64,000 bases of DNA from Erodium maritimum (Eukaryota; Streptophyta; Magnoliopsida; Geraniales; Geraniaceae): NCBI GenBank assembly GCA_963921825.1, contig OY997593.1:48654039-48718038 (forward strand), in the 5' to 3' direction. Each line of letters begins with the position of its first letter. The stretch's first letter is position 1. The notes below the pieces were generated by a model. The model made no database searches. It was not told the DNA's origin and saw only the letters and a program-made list of their open reading frames with translations. Positions 10,869 to 20,276 of the stretch are shown here, one piece after another. The position numbers and the translations under genes were made by a program.

Positions 10869-11426
10869 TGGTGACCCAGGTTCAATCATGTATACTATAA
10901 TGGTCGCTTCGATAACCAAATCATGACCGATGTGGAAAGGGGTTATGTAGAGAAGTATGAACATGAGTTCTTGAAGCACTGGTGAAACCTGGTGAAGGAT
11001 AAGTCGTGGTGGAAACAACGCTTTGAGAACGATTTCTCCTCGACTGGCCAATTTATTGGCACCTTGAGATATTATAAAGGGACTTCTTAGGCATCTAGCA
11101 TCGAGACTCCTCCACCATCTGGCATGAGGAGTTCGCAGTCTAGAGGGGAGACTCTAATGTCGGAGATGGACATCTTGGTTGAGGTCGATGTCGAGGTAGA
11201 ATGGTTTTTAGGACCTGTGCGTGGGCACCGCCTTGAAGGGAAAAAGGATGCCAAAATGAGGATGGCTCGGGATAAAGGAAAGGCAGCGTCCACCGCGACA
11301 TTGGACCTGAAGTTGACCAAAATCTTGGCCAGCATGGAGAAGTACTACTTGATTTCAATCGGAGCGAATAAGAGCCTCATGCGTGAGTCACGATTTCTCT
11401 AAGAGATAGACACTTCGAGGATGGGA
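10869..11426 (+). pseudogene. Harbinger ORF1 / NAM-associated domain relic
   Basis: Conceptual translation gives GYVEKYEHEFLKHW, an in-frame stop, then NLVKDKSWWKQ, which resembles the 'FkfehcWevLkdspKW' segment of trihelix/NAM-associated transposon proteins. Further on, 11124-11402 encodes GKKDAKMRMARDKGKAASTA and DLKLTKILASMEKYY, matching the usual Lys/Ala-rich and coiled-coil tail. Several stops interrupt it. No terminal repeats were located. Confidence 0.45.
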
Positions 11427-12056
11427 GGGGAGGATTTGGGAGCCTAAAATATGTTCATCACCGTCATGGCTAGGAGGATCAATGTATTGGTCTAATTTGT
11501 TGTATTGATGAGTCTTTTATAATCGGTCCTCTTTAATTAATGAAGTTTTTTCGTTTCGTACAGGGTATTGGCTAATTTTATTGTGTTTCCAAAAATATGC
11601 GTAAATCTGAACCACAATGTCATCGTCTCAAACAACATATTAGTAAAGCGCACGAGGAGATGACCTCGAAACTGATTTTTTTTCCCGTTAATAAATTGTA
11701 TTTTTGATTAAATAACTTAAATTTGGATTAATGGTATTCTCGTAATTATGTTTTATTTCGGGTCTTTAAACCCGAATCAGTTTACTACCATAACGCAGTC
11801 ATTAGAAAATAGACCCTTCAACTAAGTGGGGAAAATGGTGAATTTTGACCCTTAATACATCGAAACAGTCTATTATCACAACAGATGCTCTTTCGTCTAT
11901 GTCAAGCTGATACTGATTTGAAAACGAACATGGATAAATTTCACATGTAATAAATAAAGTGATGTACTCCATTATTACAAGGGAAAACCCTTGGTAGTCT
12001 CGTTGTACTATGTTCAATTCATATATCATAACCCTAGCCAAACTCGTTTCTTACAT

Positions 12057-12248
12057 CATGAAGGTCAATTAAAGTAAACTATTACAAAATATCAAAATCT
12101 GTGATAAATGACAGAAAACGTTAGTAGTCGGTCATGTGCAGTTGCACATGACCTTTTATTTTTTATAAATACCAAATTACCCCTTTAAATCATAACGGTC
12201 AACTTTCGGAGACTATTACAAACTATCAGAATCTATAATAAATGACAT
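12057..12248. repeat. Degenerate direct repeat flanking a palindrome
   Basis: Two related segments of about 58 bp (12057-12114 and 12191-12248) share gtcaa, actattacaaa, tatcaaaatct and ataaatgaca. Between them lies a perfect inverted repeat, ggtcatgtgca-gt-tgcacatgacc (12130-12153). Possibly a small decayed MITE. Confidence 0.4.
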
Positions 12249-12932
12249 GTAGCTTTTTTTATCATTAACCTCTGTTGTTCTTCTTCTTCGCGTTTTTTTA
12301 AACAAAACAACTTGTGTGTTTTTAAGACTGATGGACAAATATGATTTTTTTTTTTCCAGAAATGAATTGTGAATTAGCTTGATTTTGCATTGTCCCAATT
12401 TAATAGAAATGATAAAAAGAAGGTTTGATTTTGATTTGAAGTCTATACATGAGTCTAGTTAAGGATGGAATATTCAAGACTGAAATCCTGATTTCATGAG
12501 TTCTAAGAGTAGTGTTTCTTGTTTAAGAACTTAAGTTTTGCACCCAAAGATTGTAAGTTCAACAATGTTGGCATGTTTTGGATTGGGGTATTAAATAATC
12601 CTTTGATATTATGAATTTTGATGTTGTGTTTGGTTTACACTCTCATAAAAGTGAGAATGGTTAAAGAAGAATTAGTGGAGAAGAAATAATTTTGAGAAAT
12701 GTCCATCGGTGAAAGAAAAAAACAGTTTAATGAAAATTAAAGAAGAATTAGCGGAAAAAAAAATCTCGTTCCATAAACCTAATTAACCTTTTTTGATGTC
12801 ATAACAATAGAATTTTCGTAAATAATTGTGGAAAACATCGTCATTTCGCTTTTCACGTAACACATGTCCACTTTTCGAACACAATCTATCGCATTTGTAA
12901 TCAACCGTTATGATGTAAAAATATACATTCCT

Positions 12933-13063
12933 TTTTTTTAAACGGGTAACCGGAGACTTTCATTAATACCAATAGGTAATCAAACAGGATGAGGCGTGAC
13001 CGCCTCGGGTTCCAGATGTATGTCCGGGCCGACCGTAGCAAAACCCTAAACCCTAAACCCTAT
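12933..13063 (-). mobile_element. 5'-truncated LINE tail with telomere-type junction
   Basis: A 131-bp minus-strand insertion lies between perfect 13-bp target duplications (aatatacattcct, 12920-12932 and 13064-13076). It begins with a poly(T) run. It then matches the antisense of the LINE tail at about 57860-57910 (the tcacgcctc, gttccag and cggcc parts are shared). The other end carries three CCCTAAA units (13041-13062) in place of upstream LINE sequence. Target-primed insertion with strong 5' truncation explains the structure. Confidence 0.85.
13041..13062. repeat. Three Arabidopsis-type telomere units
   Basis: AAACCCTAAACCCTAAACCC followed by TA, located exactly between the truncated LINE sequence and the target duplication. 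This equals TTTAGGG on the LINE sense strand. Confidence 0.9.
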
Positions 13064-13740
13064 AATATACATTCCTAGGGATATGAGTTAATGATAAACA
13101 TTAGTCCAACGTTATGACATCAAGTTACCCATTATTAGAACGAAGCACTTGATATTGTTGTTGCATGACTCTGTTTTCATGCATTTGGTCGTGATATTCA
13201 ATCCAGTCATAAGATATCTCAAATTTAAATACTGAACTTTTGAGGTGAAAATATGAATTGTGTGAAAGTAGATATATTATTCTAAGGGAAAACTACAACT
13301 ACATACCCTCACTTGGCACGATAATATGATGCATATCTTTACATTTTTAACTAATAAATACACGCATGTTTCCACGTTTAACGATTTATCCCATTCCGTC
13401 CAACTTTGTCAGTCTTTTATTGTAAAACGACAAAAATACCCTCAACTACCCTCCAATATTACACAATCCTATGATTCATTAATAATTTCTGTTTTTCTTT
13501 AATTTTCATTTTCTAATTCTTTTTATTTAATTATTTTTTTCTAAAACCAACATTAAATCAATTTTATTTTTCAAATATCAGTTTTATATTTAAAAATCAT
13601 ATTTTTATTTCAAATTATTTTTAGTTCCAAATCTATTTTTTAAAATTTATGATTTTAATTTAAAAAATACATAAATATTTTTTTTCAAAATTAAGTTTTA
13701 ATTATTTTAATTTATTTATTAATTATCTTTCAATTTTATA

Positions 13741-14170
13741 TAAATCTTTCCCTTTCTACTTCCCCCAACCCCTCGAATCTCTGACTTTTCCCTTCGCCTC
13801 CCTCTCGCCGATTTAACCTTTCCCCTCCTCTCTCTTGTTAGTCTCTTCCCTTTGCCTCTCCTATGATCGGCCTTCGACCCCGGTGCACTCTCCGGTGGTT
13901 CTTTGGTCTCGATTCGTTGGTCCATCGTGGTCCTCGTCCCAGATCTGATCCTCCTCTGTTGTGGGCCGTGGAAGTCGGTGGTGCTGCTCCTGGCATTTGC
14001 AGGGATACTTGCTCGTCCGTGTAGTTAGTTCCCTCCCCTGTTCTGGTCCTTTTTTCGGTTGGACCTTGCCTCCAACTCGTTCCTCGTCAGATTCTTTGCC
14101 TCCCTAAAGGTGGGAGCTGCCCAGACCCAGTCATTAGCCTCGCCAGACCTGAGAGTTGAAAGCTGTACGG
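13741..14170. other. GC-richer island inside Mutator-type element 1
   Basis: The plus strand is C/T-rich (cttcccccaacccctcg and tccctttgcctctcc), like the 5' UTR of a plant gene, and contrasts sharply with the AT-rich arms. Open frames here are short and unrecognised. It may be captured host sequence, as in Pack-MULEs. Confidence 0.35.
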
Positions 14171-14920
14171 ACCCAGTCATTCATCTGAAAATTATTTTGA
14201 ATTTTTTGCTGAAATAAAATCAAATATGGATCTGTGATCATGTAATTTGTTGAAATTTTTAGTTGATTCAACCCATATCCACCATCTCTTAGTCGAAGCC
14301 ACTGTGGTTTTTCGTTGTTGTTGTTCATTTGAGATTGATGTTCATCTAAGATTGTTTTCAATTCTTTTTATTTCAATTTTGATAAAAAATTAAAAGAATT
14401 TATTTACTGAAAAAAACAGAAAAACTTTAAGTATATACCGAATTGAAATTAAATATGTATCACATAAAAAAATCAATGTTACAGATTTTATAAATGAAAA
14501 ATATTTTTATAAGTAAATAATATTTTTCAAATAAAATTTGGAATATTAAAAATAATTTTTTTAGTTTAAAAAAAAAGAAATTTATTTTTATATAAATAAA
14601 AAATGAATTTTATATATTTTCAATATTATAATATGATTAAAGTATATTTTTATAAATAAAAATATATTTATTTATAAAAAAATTGGATTTAAAAAAACGA
14701 AATGATTTTTTAAAAATAAAAACTGAACTTTGTATATTTTTTATAAGCTCAAAAATATTATTAATAAGACCGATTCCACGAAAAGGAATCGGAATGCCCT
14801 GATTCAAGAAGAAGCGGGGTAAAAGAGGTCACGCTTACAAAGGAGTTCTGCTAAGGTGGAACTATAAGGGAATGCCTTAAACCCAACGCATAAACAAACC
14901 GAACAAAACGAAACAAAAAA

Positions 14921-15226
14921 CTAATGAGCTGAATTCTGCCGAGCCTTATGAGACACTTTCCACAAGGTCGAAGCAGGGGGCGCTATTTTGATATTACGTT
15001 CTCGAGTCAACGACCTAGCTCTCGATCTGGTAACTACTATAAAAGTAGACGGTCTACTCTGGCGTGGAGGATGTTGGAGAAGAGCGTCCTTCCGAGGACT
15101 AGTATCCTTATTCTCCGAAACTTCCGAAACATCCACTACATCAGCTTGAGATCCTGACCCAAATGCCTTACTCCCAGTTGTACATCCTTGCACCTGGTTC
15201 AAAACAATGGGATCTGAATCACCCAC
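14921..15226 (-). pseudogene. Unidentified coding-like fragment in Mutator element
   Basis: A minus-strand open frame of about 101 residues opens at GTG rather than ATG and reads VGDSDPIVLNQVQGCTTGS, then VTRSRARSLTRERN, ending KARQNSAH. It looks like the Ser/Arg-rich tail of a larger protein, perhaps a LINE ORF1 or a host exon, but I recognise no domain. Its location inside Mutator termini suggests capture. Confidence 0.3.
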
Positions 15227-15746
15227 AAACTGGTTTTGACCTATAATATAATATGATTAATATATATTTTTTATAAATAAATTAAAATTTTAAAATAAAA
15301 TTTGGATTTTAATAAAATTAAAATGGTTTTTTAAAATAAAGTTTTGATTTTAAAAAAATTAAATTGACTTTTTCTAAATAAAAACTGAATTTTGAAAATA
15401 ATTTTTTTCCATAAATTATTTTAATAATTTTGATTTTCGTAACCAAGGGTGTTTTAGGCTTTTCTGAAAAAATAAACAGTAATGGATGAAAAATTAGACG
15501 GAAAGAAAAAATCGTTAAACGTAGAAACATACGAGCATGTATCAGTTAAAAAAACATAAAAATATGTATCAGATAACCGTATCGAATTAAAGATATATAA
15601 GTGTAGTTTTCCCTTGTTCTAACTTTGAATTACATGATTCATATAACCTGATCATGATCTTTATTCTTTTTTTTTGAGATAATGATCTTTATTCTTTAAG
15701 TTTAAGGTGAGATATAGAAAAGTCATAACCAACATCGTTTATATAA

Positions 15747-17380
15747 GGGTTAATTACATTCACCTACCCCGAACTATGCACGTTTAACGGATACCTACCC
15801 CAAATAACGTATACATACCCCAGACTAACACTTGTAACAACATCTCCTATTCCATTCATTTTTCCGTCCATTTATTGTTCATTTCTTCAGAAATTCCTAA
15901 ACTACTCGTAGTGTTTTTTTTTATCAGCAAATTATTTTATAGAGATCCAAGTCTTTGAAAAAAAGACAAGGACAAGGGCTCAACCCTCATTCAAACCAGT
16001 ACAAACTAAGAGCACTCCAACCAGGGAGCCTCAAAACTAAACCCCTAACCGTGGGGAAACAGAAGAGTCTTCATACCCAGATTGACTAACTAGAAGCAAA
16101 CAATACAATACAACAGGTCTAAAAATACCCAGATTTATCTAACTTGAAGTACAACCAAAGCCCTACAAGGGGCAACCTAACTAAGACAACATAGAGAAAA
16201 CCAAAACCTCTCAGGAAAAGCAGTGTCACCAGCACTCAACCACGAACACCAGACCTGCAACCAAACCCAAACAAACCTGCCTACCATAAACCCCACCAGC
16301 CACTCCTCCAGAACAGGGCCAAACCGGCCAGGTCACAAGACCAACAACTACACGGTGGCCACCACCGGCTCACCGTGAGGCCCAACACAGGGGCAGGAGA
16401 GGAAAAGAGCTGGAATGGAGGAAAGGGAAGACAGAACTTACCAAGATAAGGCTGAAGTTGTCGCTGCTACCAAAGAACGAGAGGACCGTACCCGAAAAAA
16501 CACCGAAAAAGTGCCCCCGCGGCCAGCACCAACAGGGAGAAATCGGACCCAGACGCCCCCCAAAAGGCCACCGGCGACAAAGAGAGGAGAGGAACTAGGA
16601 GGGCCACACCCGTCGACGAGCAGAGAAAACAAACCGAGCACCACCACAAAACACCAGATCTGAAATCCCCCGAACCCTTGCACTACTCAGTTTCGAGAAG
16701 AAACTCACCGGAGCCAACACTCCACGGCGAACCCTTAGGCGAGTATGTGACCTACAGCTCCAAAACTCCACCGGTAGAGAGAGGAGTAGAAAGCTACACA
16801 AGAAGGGTGAAAGAGGTCAAAACGGGCGAGAAAGGTAAGATCCACCGGTCACCGGAGCGGAGGATGAAGCCGGCGACGAAGAAGCAACAGATCTGAAGCG
16901 AAAAGCTTCAGATCTGAACTTCTTCAAGCCAAAAACCTGAAGGAAAGGTTGAAGGGGGAAGGGAAGAAAAGGGCAAATGAGGGAGGGAAGAAGAGCACGA
17001 TACCCCCGACGATGACCATGGCCGAAAGCCATGGCCATCGCCGGTGGCCGCGAGACAGGAAGAGGGGAAGAGGGTCGGCTAGGGTTTGGGGAGAAGAGAG
17101 AAGTGAGAGCTTCTCTATCTAACTTCTCTCTATTTTTGACTTTTACAATCATGGTCTAACTACTCGTAGTGTTACAATCTTAAAACCAACTTCAACCCTA
17201 AATCCAACCCTAAATCTCTCTCCAAACCTAAATCTAACCCTAAATATGGATGGAAAAATGGAGGGAATGGGGGATGTTGTTACAAACTGTTAGTTCGGGG
17301 TATGTATTCATTACGAAATAACTTTGGGGTATTTATCCGTTAAATGTGTATAGTAAGAAGTAGGTGAGCGTAATTAACTT
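15747..17380. mobile_element. Mutator-type non-autonomous element 2
   Basis: The left end GGGTTAATTACATTCACC and the complementary right end define inverted repeats of about 120 bp. They share the cgtttaacggata and ataccccgaactaaca motifs. The 9-bp target duplication TTTATATAA (15738-15746 and 17381-17389) is perfect. Without the nested retroposon (15916-17157) the element is only about 380 bp and non-coding. Confidence 0.9.
15916..17157 (-). mobile_element. Poly(A)-tailed non-LTR retroposon, GC-rich
   Basis: A minus-strand insertion bounded by a perfect 16-bp target duplication aactactcgtagtgtt (15900-15915 and 17158-17173). Its 3' end shows as a plus-strand poly(T) run followed by atcagcaaa, a motif also next to the poly(T) at 32405. 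On the sense strand the 5' end begins with a C/T-rich leader and CTAGCCGAC-type sequence. Open frames (for example 16817-17152 and 16438-16683, minus) are short and show no reverse transcriptase. It is probably a non-autonomous LINE mobilised in trans; a processed transcript is an alternative. Confidence 0.75.
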
Positions 17381-17389
17381 TTTATATAA

Positions 17390-17967
17390 TTCACTTGCAA
17401 ACATTTTGGGTTGAGTACTTACTATACTATTGATGGTCGTTTGATCCCAGAAGTATTAGCTAGGAAAACCAACGGCATTTCTTCCAAAATTATCCAAAAA
17501 ACGAAAACCATAAGGTTTCACTGATCAAAGTTGAGACACAAAACAAGAAACCAAGGGATACACGCAAATACTACACAACAAAAGTTCGTTTATCTACAAG
17601 TTTTTTATTCAATATTCTTTTTCCCCTAGAAATAAAATTATTTAGTCTCTCGACATACAAAAAGCAAAACTATATTAATTTTATTCTCCTAATCAGACCA
17701 AAGACATGTGGTAGATGCCACAAGTCTTGATTGTTTTTTGTATAGTACCAAAACAAGCATCCAAAATGTTTCTCCCCATTAGTATATACTATATCCCTCA
17801 CTTGCCGAATCAAACACTAGCTCGCAAGGCTTGTTCATAAAGCTCGACCCGAAATAAAGATGGAATGGTGAATGGGTTGGATCCAATCGGGTCCACGTGT
17901 ATGCTACCAGCACTACTAGGGTAGTTGGCTAGGATTTAAGGATCATCAGATTCCATAATGGATTGTG
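17390..17967. other. Intergenic AT-rich DNA, nothing seen
   Basis: No open frame, repeat or RNA gene that I can support between Mutator-type element 2 and the Harbinger pair. Confidence 0.5.
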
Positions 17968-17970
17968 TTA

Positions 17971-20273
17971 GAGCAAGGACAACGGGTCGTGCCCGCGCCC
18001 TGCCCCGCACGCTCCGGGAACGATCCCCGCTGGCCGGTCCGCTGCAGACGCCCAAAATCACGGTCCCGCTCCCGCTCCCGCTCCCGATCTCCCGCTCCCG
18101 CTCCGCAATCGCTGGCTGAGCGCGTTGGACGCGCCTGCGCGCTCCAGCTGCGCTGGCAGCCTGTGGGCGTGCCACGTGTCCCGACCGTTGCACCTCAAAT
18201 GGCTAGTTTTTTTTTTTTTAATTCAAAAATCACCAAATAAAACCCTATAAATACCCCTTTCCTCTCATATTTTTCACACCACTTCCTACTTCAACTATCC
18301 AACTTCACTTTCTCCTTCCCAAATTCTCCTCTCTTGTTTCAATTATTCTCGCGAAAAATGTCGGGCGATGCTGGGTCTCGTGCACACTCATTTGGTGACG
18401 AACGAGAATTCACCCCGGACGAACTGGCACGAGGTTTCGGAGACATTCTGACGGGCCCTCGCTCCCACTCCCCAAGCTCGAACCCGGGGTCGAGTTCAGG
18501 TTAGTGTAAACTTATTTTATTGTATTAATGCATTGTATTCATTTTTTTGATTAATTATTTGCACTTATTTTATTTTTGAGCACTTAATTTAATGTATAAT
18601 TTTTGTTGTATTAAATTTTTGAGCACTTAATTTAATGTATAAATATTTTTGTCAGGGCAAACCCGTACCCCACATTACCAAATGGCGCCAGGGTTCCAAC
18701 TGCCCCCACAAGGGTTCCAAGTGCAATCACAATGGAACATGCCCCCACCAGAACAAGCACAATGGAGCACGCCCCCACCAGAGTCACAATCACAATGGGG
18801 CATGGGACCCCAATTCTACAACTACGAGGGTCATCCACTACCCGAGGTAGAAACCCCCCAACCATCCTCTTCCCAACGACGAGGCCGAGCCCCTGGCCGA
18901 GCCCGAGCCCGAGCCCCTGCCCGAGGCCAACCCCGAGACCAACCGGTAGAACAAGAGGCGGATGGCCGGCCATTCAGCAAGGAGGAGGACAACTGGCTCA
19001 TAACTTGCTGGTTAGCAACATCAAGAGATGGCGTCAAGGGCAACTCGCAAACCGGCAACACATTCTGGTACTCAGTGCAGAGGAAATACAACGCCCAGAG
19101 CCGTTACCCACCTCGCCGCTGGCCAGCCATCAAGAAACGTTGGCTCAGAGGTTCCAGCCAGACAAGGAGGATGCTCGGCTATATGAAGAGGTTTAGGGAT
19201 GAGAAGGCGAGCGGCGCAAACGACGACGAGCACTTGAGACGTGCGAAGGAAATGTGGGAGAAAGATGGGAAAGTGGTTAGTGACCACCCGCTAAAGTTCG
19301 ACCTGGATCATTGGGTCTGGAGGCTCGATGGCAATGAGAAGTTCAGTGCCGAGGAGGGCACAATGGGAACTGTCCGCCGTCAAGTACGCCAACAACGACA
19401 GCGGTTGGATGAGGCTGGGGCTTACAGCTCAACCCCACCCACAAGCGCAGGGGAGGAGGGCACACCTCTCAGTGGTGAGTCCCAACCACCAGAATGGGGA
19501 GGAAGCGAGAACTACGAGGGGACTCAGGTCCCTCTCAGCGACACACCCCCATCCCCCGAGGCCGACCCAAGTCCCCCTCCCCGACCGCAAGGGAAGAAGG
19601 CAGCAAAGGCCGCAAAGAAGGGGGTCGTCCTCACGGCCCAAATGTCTGCCTTCGTCGAGCTGGAAAAATCACGGGTGGATGCTGAACGTTCACATCGCGA
19701 ACAACTTGTAGAAGCGCATCGCCTCATGCAGTCATTAACCCAACAGTGGGAATCAAACATCATTTATTACAAGACCCTGGTGGAGAAGGACACATCTTCC
19801 TACGACGAAGAGGCGTTGGAAGAGCATAAGTTTTGCAAGACCCAAGTGCGAAGACTCATCACTAGCCTTGAAGCCCAAATTGAAGATCTTCGAAAACAAC
19901 CCCCACCACCAGATGACGCCGGAACATCTTGAACTTGTATTTTGTTTTGGGTTGTATTAAAATGGATTGAATAAAATTAGAAGTTCATTTCTATTCGTGT
20001 TGAATTTATTAATTATTGATTGTCATTAATTATTTATTTCCAAAATTGTTTAAATTATGACTAAATTAAACGGTTTCTGATAACGAATTAAATAAAACAG
20101 GAAAATAACAAATTAATAATCCAGTCAGCATTGTTCTGCACTCCCAGGACCTCAAGGTCCTTTCTGTTGCAAAACACCTACTTTTCTGCACTCCCACTCC
20201 CTGACTTTTGTCCAGTCAGCACAAGGTCTGCACTCCCACTCCCTGACCAAGGTCTTTTCTGTTGTACATGCTC
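17971..20273 (+). mobile_element. PIF/Harbinger element A with intact ORF1
   Basis: The left terminus GAGCAAGGACAAC and right terminus GTTGTACATGCTC are imperfect inverted repeats. TTA precedes the left end (17968-17970). The 2303-bp element encodes only the ORF1 Myb/SANT-like protein and no transposase. Its right 170 bp contain repeated ctgcactcccactccctgac motifs. It abuts element B in opposite orientation across a TAA (20274-20276). Confidence 0.85.
18358..19932 (+). CDS. PIF/Harbinger ORF1, Myb/SANT-like DNA-binding protein (two exons)
   Basis: Exon 1 (18358-18499) starts at ATG and reads MSGDAGSRAHSFGD. The intron (18500-18655) has GT...AG ends, and exon 2 (18656-19932) keeps the frame to TGA, giving about 472 residues. 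Gln/Pro-rich repeats (QGFQ, QWSTPPPE) come first, then an Arg/Pro-rich basic stretch. The trihelix/Myb-SANT domain follows (FSKEEDNWLITCWLATS, TFWYSVQRKYN, RRWPAIKKRWLRG, LDHWVWRLDGNEKF). A KKAAKAAKKG patch and a C-terminal coiled coil come last. In rice mPing/Ping the homologous ORF1 is needed with the transposase for excision. This copy looks intact, but no partner transposase of the same element is present. Confidence 0.8.
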
Positions 20274-20276
20274 TAA

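Larger units (their letters stand above)
13286..15613. mobile_element. Mutator-type non-autonomous element 1
   Basis: The terminal inverted repeats begin GGGAAAACTAC and run about 100 bp (shared cgtttaacgattt and catgtttc motifs). The 9-bp flanks are ttattctaa (13277-13285) and ttgttctaa (15614-15622), an 8 of 9 match. The 2328-bp element has very AT-rich arms and two GC-richer islands (13741-14170 and 14768-15240) that look like acquired DNA. No transposase is present. It lies 133 bp from the next Mutator-type element. Confidence 0.8.
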
